From Thunnus maccoyii (Eukaryota; Chordata; Actinopteri; Scombriformes; Scombridae), in contig NC_056547.1 of assembly GCF_910596095.1 (NCBI RefSeq), forward strand, positions 29,453,647-29,517,646: DNA of 64,000 bases. The letters are read 5' to 3'. Position 1 is the stretch's first letter. Each line of letters opens with the position of its first letter. The notes under the pieces are model-generated. The model worked only from the letters and a program-made list of their open reading frames with translations, did not search any database and was not told the origin of the DNA. Below are positions 36,542-50,000 of this stretch, in pieces. The translations under genes were made by a program, and so were the position numbers.

Positions 36542-39500
36542 GCTGCTGTGTGAATTAATTCTCAGCTAGATAATAACTCTTCACATGGATGTAGAGACTA
36601 ATAGGCTCCATCCTGTAAACTGTGAGTGACTGTCAGAGCGGAACGAATCAGTAAAGTATGGAAGGGTTTGCCGCTGAAGACGCGCCATCTCACGCCAGGC
36701 GAAAAAAATGTCGCCGAGGAGGAACTTGAACCCGGACAGGTCGAGTTTAACTTCTTTTTTTTTTTGTTTTACCAAAACGGACACAGGAGCCTCTGTATCC
36801 CAGCTGCTGTCTAACAAATCAGATAGATTGAGCTGAGCAGTTTAAAGTAGGCTTCTTAACTTATTTCATGGAGAGACTCTACAGACGTGCGCTGCCAGCT
36901 GCCCCTCCCTGAGCAGGAGCTCTACTGTAGCAGTCCGTCTTTACAAAGACTCTGAAGCATGTTACAACAACATACAGACACAATCAGTCTATTAAAACAT
37001 TACAGTAATAGTCAAAAAAAAGGTAGATACATTAAGGAGATGGTTTGTGTAGCTGTGATATTATTATTAATACAATAAGTGAATCAGGGCAGTGTCTGAT
37101 TTTGAATGTGGGGCCCAGAACAGGAGAGCAGGTAGTGATCCACCTGTCTGTGTGTGTGTATGTGTTGAACATGATTGTGCACTGCAGCCTCGCTTCCGCT
37201 TTATTTTAGGACCTCTCTCGTGTTCTTCCTTCATCAGTAATGACATATGAATCATCATCAGAATCTGGAGGGAAGAGGGCACCATGGGTGGCCTGTCAGC
37301 TTCCAACGGGGGCCGTGCCACTCTCGGTCCTCACTTTGTATGGCTTCTTTGCCAACTTTGAAAGAATAACAGGACCAGCCCATATCATAACACTCCACAG
37401 CTATCAGTTACATCCTGAAGCTTAAAATAAATGATAAAAAACAGCTGAGAGCAGACTTTTTCTAGAGAACACCCGCCAGTGTTTTTTTAAAGAAACATCG
37501 CTGTATTGTAACTGCTGGTCAAGGAGAATCTGATGCCCACTGATACATTTATTTACAAGTATATTATAAAGCCTGAAAACAATCCCAAAGTACAACTGTG
37601 TAGAGTTAGAGATCAACAGTGAGCTGGGAAGAAATGTGGGGAGTTGGGTGTGGTAATGAGAACTATACAAAAACAGGGAGTCTATCTGTAATTGTTCTTG
37701 CTGAAATCACAAAAATGCTCATCTGCTACTATACTTTCCCATAAGATGTATAAACGTGAACATTATTAAAAAGGTAACATTCAAACAAACATGCACAGAA
37801 CAATTATTTACTTTCATGAAACTAAAGCCTCCACAATCTTGTGACAGTGCTTATATGTCAGAGACTCACTTGTTATCTACCTTTGTGAGTTTTAACATGT
37901 AATATTTTAGTTAATATAATAAGTCTACAGTAGTTAACACTACACCTTGTCTACAGTCAGGATATCGCCTAGTTCTGTGGGATAGTGTTTGTAGAAGTGA
38001 AGGACTTGCAGTGGCTTGTGGTACATCAGTCATTCTTTAAAGGAAGGGTGTGGTTTTGACAAAGCTGTTGGCCCACATGCATTGAATAACCGGAGCAAAA
38101 CTGGAGTTTGTTCTACTGATGGCCAACAGACATTATGTTAAACACTGCTTTAATCAATGTTGAACATCCACAATCAATCAAATGACTATGTGAAAGGTGT
38201 TGCTAACGGTGATGAACTCAAAGAGAATTCTTTTCAGTCTTCTAAGTTAAAGAGACAGATAAACAAACCAGAGCTAAAAGGAGAGTAAATAGATTCACAA
38301 GGTGAACACAGACTCCAAACCAATGAGAATGTTGCTCTGTGTCTGCTGGATGTGTAAATAGTGTTTGCTGATATAGTCGTCATCATTTTATAAGCTGATA
38401 ATATATCACGTGGCCACTACTTTAAACAGTTACAATACTTCCCTACAAATTATATTACTAAATGATGGAAGTAGCAACAGTCTGAGAATTACAAAAAGTA
38501 ATGCTTATAAGACAATGGTTATTTAGTAGCTGTTGTGGAGCTTTCAATCGATTACACAATCTTCCTCAGATGGAGTTGACACATTTTTGTCCATGTCAGA
38601 AACAGCAGCTGACAAATTTCACCACAAGGTCCATTTAGGTCCATTTTGTTGAGGAACACTATTTGATATGAGAAAAAGCTCCAGAACAGCCACTAAATGG
38701 ACCCTGTGGTGAGATTCTTTTGTCAGGTCTGTTATAAAACATAATAGAGGTTTAATCAACAGTTTTGAATATGCTTTGGAAAGATAACTGCATAAAGTCA
38801 GATAGATCATTCTAGTCTAGAGGGCCAAATGGTAAAAGGCTGATCACCTTTGATCCTCAATCCAGACTTGGACAAGTGAAGAAATGTTGTCACATTCATG
38901 ACCTTACTCAAACAGAGCTCTCCTAGTATTTGTTCAACAGCTCTGCAACTGTGTGAGCTTCAGCCTGTCGACCAAGTAGTTCCGGTTTTTGGGAGCTGAG
39001 GAGGTAAAGAGTTTGAATGTGAGAGCTATACTATGAATGCTCTAAAGTTACAAAGAGCATTAACTTTTTCTAGACTTGCTGACCTCGCAACTATGCAGAA
39101 GGGGATAATTCACTAAACTGATATAAGGCGAATGATGACCGCTGTATATATGAAGAGGACCCGCTGTCCTCTTTTATGATGACCCCCTGCATCACTCATT
39201 AGAGATGATTTTATTGGGCGTTGCAGCTAAACCCACACCACCTCCACACAACACCCCCAGAGAGACTTTTAACCATGACCATGATTTGTTCCTGACCTTA
39301 ACCAAGTCATTTTTTAAAATACGACCATTAGGAGTGGGTGGTACGGATATGTACTTTATATAGTGATATTGATATATGTGGTAAATTAAATTAAATTAAG
39401 ATTAAATAGCTGACAAATGAAGGTACTTTATCACACTGATGTGAAAATCATATAAAAAGCATGAGGCAGGCGTGCTCATTGATTTGCAACAGTTCCCACA

Positions 39501-42390
39501 GTAACTGATAAGACGCTTAAAGGAACAGATACCACGGAGCAGAATGGAAAGTATGAGAAAAACTTATATCATCATATTCAATCCTAATGACAAGCTAACC
39601 ATAGCCATGTAGCTTTAGCTGTGTTACAGAGGCAGAGCTTTGAGGTAAACAAAGGCAGTTATTGGGCCATACCCCTAATCATCCCCCATTCTTCTCCCCA
39701 GTACTCAGACCTGGAGAAGGCCATCAACACACTGGTCAGCCAGTTCCACTCTGCTTCGGCTGACAAAAGTCCAACGCTGAAAACGGATGAATTCAAAGGT
39801 CTTTTGTCCTCCCAGATGCCTAACCTGGTCAAGGTAAAACTGCTCTCAGTCTCCATGTGTTTCACTCTCAGCCAGGCCTGCTGGCGATTGCAGCATATGG
39901 GTGTGGCAGTGTGCTTCACACAAAGACAGTCAGAGACATGCTCAGTCTCAGTCACACATACACACACTACAAAGACTTTTACACACACATAGGAATTAGG
40001 CTCAGTTGACTTTTAGGTAAAATCCATCATCCAAACTTTAATTTCACTGACAAGCAAGGTAGGTGTTTAAAGGAATGTACCACTGAAAATCTGTCTTTAG
40101 AATGTTACGCTTGAAATGTTTGTGGCTTGTATTTCGCCATGAAACTTGGTCACCCTTGAAATCTGTTGTAACCACAGTGGATCCAAGGTGATTACAGCTG
40201 CCATCCACTGCAAAGAAGGAAGATACAGTATGAAAGTTTCATGATTAAAACATATATTTTCAGTGGAGTATTCCTTTAAAGGATAGTTTTTTTTTTCTCA
40301 CAGGACAATGGAGTCTGATACAACCCTGGAAAAAATCTTTTTTGGAGTTGAGACTGCTGTCTTAACTGATCATTTATGTGCTGCTCAAACTACTGTCTAA
40401 ACTGTCTGCACTGCTTCTGTTTAATCCACATTTTTCTAAGTGTAAACACAGGAGCAGGGCATTATTCTTCATTTGAGCTGCTTTTAAATGGTGAGTGGTT
40501 ACTGCTGCTGCTTCCACTGTTTCCAGTATAATGACAAAGTTGCAGCAGCTCTTGTGCACACGCTCAGCCACCCGATTGGTCTATAGTGATTGAATATTAT
40601 GATTTATTGATATTTAGTGGAATCATATAGCCTTTATATAAACCATGTTGTAGTTTTTCTACAAAAGTTAGTTTAACAAACGAGTGATTCCAAGCAAACT
40701 ATTTAAAATTAATAATAAGTTTGTTTGTGGAGCACAGTTCCTCCCACTAAACATCAGCTTGGTTAGTTTATAAGTGATTTTGTGAAAGTTGGCTGTATAG
40801 TAGCTCAATATTGGATAAATATTCATATTAGTATTATTCATTTCAGCTACCATCTGAGTTGACAGGTCTAGCCATGGCATATTACTCAGTGTAGCCATAG
40901 CAACCCTAGAAACTGCACTGGATGTGTAAATTTACTGGTATCCAAATACCTGAACTGTGACACCTCAGTGTACCAAGACGCCAATAAAAAGAAAACTGGA
41001 GATGGAGCAACATCAGCTGCTGTGGTGCAGTAACTGATGTCTCTCTGTAGTGTTTCAGTTTGTTAAACTTGCAGTCTGGTTAGTTCTCACTGTCAGGCTG
41101 CAGCAGAGTTAAGCTGCGCTGCCTCCCACTCATAATGTAGAGAGCCAACATTGTATCAGTGGAACAACTCATTGTTTAAAAGTATTATCAGTTCTCTGTT
41201 CCTGTCAATCTCAAACTATCTACTAACAATTTCCTTAATCGGTTCATTGTTCATTAAGCTACATGTTTAAACATTCTTCAGTGTAATGATTTGCTGCTTT
41301 TCTTTCTTTTATCTTTTTATCATTGTTACCTGAATATCTTTGGGTTTTGGAACAAACAAGACATTTGAAGATGTCAACTTGGGCTCTGAGCACTTGCACT
41401 TGCAGCAACATTTGGATTTTTTCCTTTGTATTTAACATGTCCAATATATGATAAATCCTCCACAAACATGATTTAGTTTCCTCTGTAAAATGTTAGTTAC
41501 AGAGGAAACTGTAATGTGACATGATGTGATGCACATGTTTATTTTCTGCAAGTTAATGATCCGCAAAGTCATTAGTATAATGTGGAGAGACACATTACAG
41601 TGCAATGGAAGAATTTGATGTCCATACTTCTAGTTTACAGAAGCTTGGGTTTTATTTTTGTAGTTTCATCCATCATTCCCATCAGTTATTATAACATTGT
41701 ACTCACCTAGTAAATAGCTGAGGTCTGGAAACACCATGACATCACTAAGGAAGAGGTCAACAAACACCAGTTAGTGCAGGTTAGTCAAACTTATTTGGAA
41801 GAGAAGAGGAAGATGAACAATAGGTTTTATTGGCTGACTCTGTAATTGTTTACAGGGATTTGGAATTATATTCTCTAAAGAGAGCAGAAAGCTTTGAAAC
41901 AGTATCATCATCATATAGGGAGTTAAACAAGGGAAAATGTCATGTTTATGGTGGCTAGTCATATGGTGGTATTTGTGGCTACATCCCTGCTCTCTGATCA
42001 GCTGACTGCTTGTCTTTCTTGCCTCTTTGGAATTCTTTTTAGCGATGTCACTGATCTCAGTTATAACTTTGATGAGTACTATGTTATCCTAAATGTCAGA
42101 GGTGATGGACACAACTATACTATCTTTCAGAGCAGTGAACTCATAAGTCATTTCTAAATTAGCTTTGCTCCTGATGGAAAAAAACATGTTCCTCATGTTG
42201 TCCCGGTATGTGTCTGCAGGGGATCGGCACAGAGCAGGGACTGGGTGAGATCCTGCGAAAGATGGGTGTAGGCGATGGTGAGGGCATCTCTTTCAAGCAT
42301 TTCTGGAACTTAATCCAGTCAGTAGCCACCACGCAGCATGGCCTCCTCAGTGGGCAGAAGGGCTCCTCATGCAGCTGCATCCTCCTGTGA
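36363..42390 (+). CDS. S100-family protein with C-terminal CaaL prenylation-type motif
   Basis: S100 proteins are small dimeric EF-hand proteins. Three coding exons join in phase 0: 36363-36371 (MPE), 39702-39833 and 42220-42390, giving 103 residues. Exon 2 encodes [15 protein letters not shown], the S100 pseudo-EF-hand loop and [18 protein letters not shown], typical of the S100A13/A14/A16 group. Exon 3 encodes the hinge and the second EF-hand, ending in FWNLIQSV. In the second loop ([12 protein letters not shown]) the usual acidic or amide ligands at positions 1, 3, 5 and 12 are G, G, G and H, so canonical calcium binding there is probably lost. The protein ends [13 protein letters not shown] fits a CaaX box with terminal Leu (geranylgeranyl type), and a second cysteine two residues upstream could be palmitoylated. 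A separate one-codon-scale first exon was chosen because it alone gives an in-phase start with a strong donor. The exact orthologue is not named. Confidence 0.88.
36494..36534. repeat. (AG)n microsatellite
   Basis: About twenty AG units in the first intron of the S100 gene, preceded by a T run. Confidence 0.95.
36540..39701. other. Large first intron of the S100 gene
   Basis: Non-coding sequence between the tiny first coding exon and exon 2. It holds a palindromic MITE at 38609-38726. A moderately GC-rich patch at about 36640-36740 is close to the start and may be regulatory. I see nothing else in it. Confidence 0.5.
38609..38726. mobile_element. Short palindromic MITE
   Basis: The left arm from 38609 (CTGACAAATTTCACCACAAG, continuing GTCCATTTAG) pairs with the right arm ending at 38726 (reverse complement CTGACAAAAGAATCTCACCA, continuing CAGGGTCCATTTAG). 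There are a few mismatches and a small insertion. It is about 118 bases with no coding capacity. Confidence 0.75.
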
Positions 42391-43850
42391 AGACCAGGCT
42401 CTCAGCCCAAGACATCAGCGAGCTCTGAGTTTCCACCCTGGAATTTAACTAAACAGAGTAACAATATGCACATCACTCTCCTAATCAGGTGTCGGACAGA
42501 ATACAAAGGTACAAAGTCGAGTCCGCCCACAGCAAACTGTTCCCAACTTTTATGACTAAACATTACACTTTTCTCAATCTGATAAGTTTCCACATCACAC
42601 TTCTGCCATTGTACTGCCCAGCATCCTTTGCACCAGTTGAAGTTCAAATTCGGGCTAGTTTGCATTCAAATGATCACGTTGTCCAAGTCTGTTACTATAT
42701 TTGTAAAAGTTATAAGAATCAAACTATCATTTGAGCTAGCCTACAATAAAATAATCAAATCATACATATTGAACCCTTCTGACACTTTGACATGATCCAA
42801 CAAGCACTTCATGTGTTGGAGGTCCTCATGCTAAGTGTGAATTTAGCTGGTGCAAAAGGCTGCTGGGCATTATCACAGTCACAGTCATTAACAATAACAT
42901 CATTAATATAGTCACTTTCCCTCATTCACTCCAATTTGGTCTTATGTTTGTTTTCCATGTATAATATGTCATGGTGCCTTCATGTTTACTTCACTAATCA
43001 TAGGAGGATGAACTGTTGTCCCACTGTTGTCTTTTTCACAACTTCATAAATAAATTGTTCAATAGCTTAAAGCTCACACGATGTGATGAGTGCTGACATT
43101 TTTGAAAATGGAGTGCTCTGTGAAATGGAAGCATGACATAAAATACAGAAGATACAAAATCAATCACCATTTTGGAAAAGGGAACAAGAACAGGGTCTCA
43201 CAATATCCCTTTCTTGTCACTTACCTAACAATGAACATCTCACTAGTTACCCCTATTAATGCCAAGTATATAGTTTACATATGGTAACATAGTCTAGTCA
43301 ACTTTGCATGTCAAAAATGCTAACTCATAAATACCATTTGAAGGCACGTCAGTATGAGAGCATGTATCAACAGAGTTGAGGCCAGATCATTAGAAATATT
43401 TAGGAAGAACTACAGTCGAACTTTCAGAAGCTTTGAAATATTTTAAATAGAATTTCTTTATTTGTTTGTGCAGAACTGAGTCCAGGGTAAATTATTGCTG
43501 TAATTTGCAATTCACAGTATCTGTTATGTTAGCAACGGCAATTGACACAGTAACTTACAGTGTTCATCCTTGTCTTAATCTTTAAGTATATAACACTAAT
43601 TATCTCAATTTTGACCTCATATGTGTCAGTAACAAAACAAAAATGTAGTTTTGATTGTTTCAGTATGTTTGACTTTATATACATCTGGAGAAACTGAAGA
43701 CAGAAACATCTCAGTGTGGTTTATAGTCCCTTTATAAGTTTCTACTAGTAATGCTTTACCCTCTGTGATCCTGCATTTTCTATGTATTTATATTTTGTAA
43801 TTCTCTGTATTCTGAGCTGTGTGACACCATAAGACAAATGATGTAATAAA
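42391..43850 (+). other. Probable 3' UTR of the S100 gene, poly(A) signal at 43845
   Basis: AATAAA at 43845-43850 on the plus strand lies just before minus-strand signals of the next gene. An earlier AATAAA-like signal near 43045 could give a shorter 3' UTR. No other coding content was recognised. Confidence 0.45.
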
Positions 43851-43876
43851 CATATAAAGAAAGCACCAACACTGCA

Positions 43877-43897
43877 TTTATTCTTTAATGGTTTATT
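43877..43897 (-). terminator. Poly(A) signals of the C80-like gene
   Basis: TTTATT at 43877-43882 and 43892-43897 each read AATAAA on the minus strand, about 185-200 bases past the stop codon of the C80-like gene. They sit some 30 bases from the plus-strand signal of the S100 gene. Confidence 0.55.
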
Positions 43898-44078
43898 GGT
43901 TTAACAAGAAAAAAATCATCTCACACAATTTGAGTATTTATTACAAGCATGTGAATTATCTGCTGCTTTAACAAGTGTTATATTTTATACCTTTAATCTA
44001 GTATGCTGTCAGATGTGTAGCTGTGCCAGCAAGCTGAAGCAGTGAGATCTAAGCATTAATCACACATTGCACCTGCAT

Positions 44079-47000
44079 TTATGGATATAAATCATCATTG
44101 AAAGATGTAGTACATCCTCTCTTGAGTTTCTTTCCCTCAGGTGTACCTCGAAAGAATTCTAGGTAAGATGAGAACACGTACTTATTCATGACTTTGACCC
44201 TCCCAAAGATGTCCAGCTCCGTTCGCTCGTCATGGGTGACAGCATTCATCATCTGCTTTGATTTGATGTACAAAGAATTTTCCTTTGCAACAACTTGATC
44301 TAACCAATTCCGGCTCTCCTGTGGTGCCATTTCATAGTTGTCAACAGTGCAGCCATAAAATCCTCGTCTCAGTTGTTCAGGCCAGGGTTTGTCAGTCACC
44401 ATGGGGTGGTCATCTTCAACAAACGCTGAGCACAGGGAGCTATCAGTCCCCCGAGAGCGGCCTACTTCACAGCCTATCACACTCATGAGGAAAAGTGAGA
44501 AGATTCTGAAGTTACGCACAGATGCTGAGAACACTGCTGTCATGAAGTAATGACCCCATCTCTCACAGTTGTAGCTACACTGCTGGAATTGGAAAGTCTG
44601 GCGACAAAAGTCGTTGAATTTGGATGCTTTGAGACCCTGTCTCAGGTCCTGCAGGGAGGACATGTTGTTCTGGTTCATGAAATTAAGCTGGAAACGTTCA
44701 ATTTCAGCTTGATTGTCAGTGCTCATGAATTTGCCCACCAGACTTATACTAAGATTTTTCCTGTGTACCCTATAAATGCAATCATTGAGAACGTAGTAAG
44801 GGTCTGAGGCAAATTCCTCTCTGGCATTATATCGAATTTCCACAAGTACATCCTGAATGTTGGTGATATGCTTTAAAAAAATGCTCTCTCCTGCCCCTGG
44901 CTCTGTAAGCCAAATAGCTTTCAGGTGTCTTTGATCACGTTCTGGGATATAATCAGGAGCACGCCTCCTTTCATTCTCCTCAAAGAACAAGCTCCAAGTG
45001 AGCCCCTCCAGGCAGTCAATAGAAGGGTATTTTTTGCGCAGCTCCATTGGAACAAACATTTGAGGGTGGCTTGGCCACTCTAATGTCTGAAGGTACAAAA
45101 CATTTCCTTTATAATCAGGAAACACTGGCCCTGCACAGCCAAGTTCCACTGTAGTCAGCAGGTCACCTCTTTGGTCCAGTTCAGCAATGACTCTTCTGCT
45201 GTGGTCATGGGACCTCCAGACTTTGTCAGTTTTGGTCATTATCTCTCCATCAGAGCTGACAGACAGGAAGGCGTTGTGTAGGTGCAGCTTTGTTTCCACA
45301 CGGAGAGACCGGAGAGTTTGCAGCATCTGCAGCATAAAATGTGGGTCATTTCCAAGGTTGCAGCCGATGAGGCTGACGGTGCCAAGTTGGCTGAGGATGC
45401 TTTCCGTTTTTAAAGTTGACACAAATCTGGCAAGTTCCTCTGGCCCATAACCTGCCAGCTGGGCTGTTCCATTGGTACCCTCACTGCCATGGCCAACCAG
45501 TATGATATCATGATTTCCAGTAGAAAAGAAATGGCTTCCCCTGAGAATATGCAGCGCCCCCTTCTGGTACTTCAACAGAGTAGATACAGTAGGATGCCTC
45601 TCATACAGGTAAATTGCTGACTTTATCACTGCAGCGTCCTCTTCCATAATAACTATAGTCTGGTGGCTGTATTTAGTTTCACCTGCCCAAAGGGTCATAT
45701 GTTGTAGGTTAGACATAATTTCTGTCTCGAGTGTGTGATTATGGCTGAATCTAAACCTGTCTGAATGAGTCAGATAAACTGGGAAGGCCTCTTTAATGAG
45801 ACAACTATCTCCAACACAAGCATGTACTCTCTGATTTACAGAGGACAGAGCATGAAAAGCAGGATTCCAGCTATCAGTGATTCTCTGCCTCTGTGTCTGT
45901 ATCAGAGGTTCTGTAAACCATAAATCTACACTGGTAGCATCTTCAGGATCAGAGTGTAGTGGGAGGAGGTCAAATCTTGGTGGAGTCATCTGAAGATATA
46001 ACCTGGAAATAGATAAGTGATGGGTGAATAATTAGCCAATGGATCACATACTCACACTGACTGAATAAAGCAGGGTTTCACTCAAGTCAATTAGAAGTCA
46101 TTGTAATGTGTTCTTTAATAAGCACACTGTTCCAGTTTGATTGAGCTGATTTTTCATTTGTCATTTGGAGTCAAAAGTGTTGATGAGACAGTTTGTACAC
46201 TTTGTTGTAGAGTCCTGTGCTTTGTATGCAGTTGACTTAGCTTGATTTGTATACAATATATTGAATGTACAGTAGAATGAATTGTATGTAGTATGTACAG
46301 TGTGAAAAGGAACCACTTACAGGTTAGGGTCCCATCCTGGCTTCTCCCTGATAAAGTATCTGGGAAAATAAAGTAAAGTATATTTTTACAAAATAAAGTA
46401 TACTACTATATACTTGTACAATACATTTTACTCTGTGGCCTGACTACAGCAAAAAGCTACTAGATATAAGCCAGAAATCCCCAAATGTACTAAATTTGAA
46501 GCAATGGTACTCATTATATTATAATAATCTCTCTGTACTGTCTGTTTCTCAATCATGTGGTTCCACAAGGCAAACCATAGTGGTTTTCACTAGTGCCCTT
46601 GACAAAGTATGGTGTTTGCTATAGGAGAAGTGTAATGCAAGTAATGTTTATATATAAAAATTAGGATTGGTGTCAAATTTGCCCAACAGTCCGAAACTTC
46701 TTGTCAGGGCTGAATTTCTCCACCTGGATATTTCCTTGTGTCCCACCGTCACATTGCTTGGAAACCTCTCTGCATTACAAATTTCCACCTCAAACCATTC
46801 CTACTAATCTCAATAACCACAGCCAAGAAGACTATATTACAAAACTGGACAGACAGAACAAAATTATGTACAAAACACTAAAAACTTAATTACAGATCAT
46901 TCATATTTGGAGAAATTCACAGCATCATTTAAATATAATATGCAATCCTTTGAGGAAACCTGGCCTCCCATTCCTATAGTACATGCAGGTCTGATCCCTT

Positions 47001-50000
47001 GTACAGTACATACACCACACCCACACAGTCCTGCAGGTTAGCACGATGTGCTGCGTCATTGTGTTTGGTCTTGACAAGTCTTGTCTCAATATGTTCCTTT
47101 TCATCCATTTGTAGTGTTAACAACATCAAATTATATGTTTATAGTTCGATCATAATTAGAATTGTAAATTGTACAGTAAGTGTAAATATATTGTTATTTC
47201 TAAGAATCCTCATGTCCCACATGTTACCAAAAGTTTTATGTTGCTTTGATACTTAAAGAAAGAATGAACTCAGTTGTGTTCATATTGTAGGTTGGCCTTT
47301 CTAGCTGTTAAAAGTTGTCATCAATCACACATTTATTATGTAAAAAACTATTTTACAGTATCAGGCCAAAAAAAATGCAAATCTTTACAGTCAAACAAAA
47401 ACTTGAATTTCTATAAAAGTTACACCTGAGCCAATCAACTCTTGGTTGGATGACAGCCAGGTGTTTCCCATCATGCCAGGTCTGAAGTACAGAACCCTTC
47501 CTTTATTGAATCAGATGGCGCATCTATTACAAAACTCCTCGAAATTTCCAACTATATTAATGATTTCTTTATTAATAAGGCCAACAGTCTAAGACAAAGT
47601 ATGAATAACTCTAATGATGAACTATCTGTAGAGCTAATTAAAGAATCTATCTAAAAAGAAAGATTGCAGATTTAAATTCGAACAAGTACAACTGTAGGAT
47701 GTAAAAAAAAACAACTTCTAATCTCAGTAAAAAGCAATAAACAGTCTGGACTGGATAACACTGACAGAGAATTGTAACTGATTGCTGAACTGCTGTGTCA
47801 CATTTTTAACCTCAGCCTGAAGGAAAGTGTTTTCCCTCAAGCATTGAAAGTTGTCAAAATCATTCCAATATCTAGGAACAGCAGGAGTACCTTCAGTGGG
47901 ATGACCCTATTACTGTAGTATATTTAGTAAACTTATTGAAAGACAAGTCTTCTCTCAAATTTTAAACGATTTCCTGACTGATCACTCAATCAGACACGTT
48001 ATAAAATCATTTTATCTCATCTTGACTATTGCTCAGTAGTTTGGTCAAGTGCAACTAAAAAAGATTTGCACAAGCTTCAGCTTGTTCAGAACATGTCTGC
48101 ACATCTAGCTCTTCGCTGTTCATCCAGGGTGAGTGTTAAGGGCATGAAGCTCTCTCCTGGCTAAAAGTTGAGGACAGATTTCTTAGATCAATGTTAGACA
48201 TGGTCATACTACCAGACATTTAACACAAGGTCATGTAGTAGTTCCTGCACCTAGAACCTGTGCTATGCAGAGAATGGTTCTCTACAGAGCTACCTCTTAT
48301 TGGAATATGCTACCATGTTCCCTAAAAAAATAGAAAGAAGATGAAAATAGAAAATAGGGCACTACCAGTCTATGGCCATGCTAGGAGCACTCTTACCTGT
48401 GCTTAGGCACAATGGTGCTTAAGCACCACTAATGACAATGCTAACATTCTAAATGTTTAGCAGTTAATGGTCCATGCTCACCATCTTATCATTCAGTTTT
48501 CCAAAGTATGGGACAAGTGGAAATTTTGACCTGATGAGGGCGCCAAATGAAAAATCACCAAAGTTGTTATAATTCATCCTGTTGATGACATGAATGTCTG
48601 AACCAAATTTCACAGCAACCCATCCAATAGTTGTTGAGATATGTGAGTCTGGGCTGACGGACTGACATTACCTCAACATGTGTTCAAAGAAGCAAGTTTA
48701 TCTTGATGAGACTTTATCATTTGAGCCGGCTAACATCATATTAGTCTAAAGCAGTTAAGCAACACACAAAGAACGGCAGTAGTGGAAAGTAACTAAGTAC
48801 ATTTACTCAAGTACTGTAATTAGGTACAATTTTAAGGTACCTGTACTTTCCATGTGATGCTACTTTATACTTCCACTCCACTACATTTCAGAGGGAAATA
48901 TTGTACTTTCTACTCCACTACATTTATTTGACAGCTTTAGTTACTTTTCAGATGCAGACTTGACACAATGGATAATATAAAAAGCTTTTAAAATACAACA
49001 CATTGTTATAGATGAAACCAGTGGTTTCCACCTTTTTGGCTTTTGACGTGTTACAAAAAGTAGTGTGTAGTCGGGGTCACATTTAAGATGTCTATGAGTT
49101 GTTAACAGCTCCACCAAATAGTGATTTTTCCCTCTAAACTTCTCACATGCTTTCATTTCAATAAATGTTCAAATGATCCAATATTTCAGCAAAAATCAAA
49201 GATTAGAGAAAAAGTCCAAAAACTGAAAACAGATTTGTGTATCAGAACTTTGTTTTTTCTTCTTTCCTCTCCCATTAATCATCTCACAACCCCTCAGATT
49301 TATCTGCTGACCCTTTAGAGGGGCCCGACCCCTAGGTTGGGAACCACTGGACTAAACTAACTAACTTTATATAAAGTAGTGTAAACTAGCTCCACCTCCA
49401 GCAGCTACAACAGTAACATGCTGCTCTAACACTGATGCTTCACTATTAATAATCTAATGATGTCATATATAATAATATATCAGTCAGAGGGACCAAACCA
49501 CTACTTTTACTGCAATACTTTGACTACATCAAGCTCATAATACTTATGTAGAATTTTTCATACAGGACTTGCTCAAAACAGCTTTATTGTCCACATTTGT
49601 TGCGCAAAAGTAGAAATTCAGCTTGCATGACAATCAGCATCAATATCACATCGTTTACATCATATGTTACAACAGTAAAGTAAAAATCATTGTATTGGGA
49701 CTTTTATTTAAGTTAAGGATCTGAATTCTTCTTCCACCACTGAAGAACAGGACTCGGCACCTGATATGACTCTTCAAAGCAAAATGTCCCTTTAACTCTG
49801 ATGGTTCTTTATTCTCTCTGAGTTAAATTAGTACTGACAGTATTGTAGTGTAGTGTAGTGACAGTATCAAAAGAAATACTGCTGTTTACAGCAGTTACCC
49901 ATCAGTGATCATCTGAATAGTTACATCAGATCTATCACATTAAAACAGCAGTCAGTTGCATCACCTGGTGTCTCACCTGTTTCCTATGTTAGAGCCAGAT

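Larger units (their letters stand above)
46360..49976. other. Large second intron of the C80-like gene
   Basis: Holds a decayed LINE piece at about 47460-48340 and a complete nested MITE at 48777-49742. The rest is AT-rich. No further exon is needed, because exons 2 and 3 join in phase. Confidence 0.6.

Noticed and set aside
45187-45450. Plus-strand ORFs opposite the C80-like gene
   Set aside because: They are antisense shadows of the 1.9 kb coding exon, with no similarity of their own.
48941-49156. MKACEKFRGKNHYLVELL... ORF, with a near-identical one at 59681-59908
   Set aside because: Looked like a duplicated small gene, but both lie in copies of the same MITE, so the match reflects transposition.
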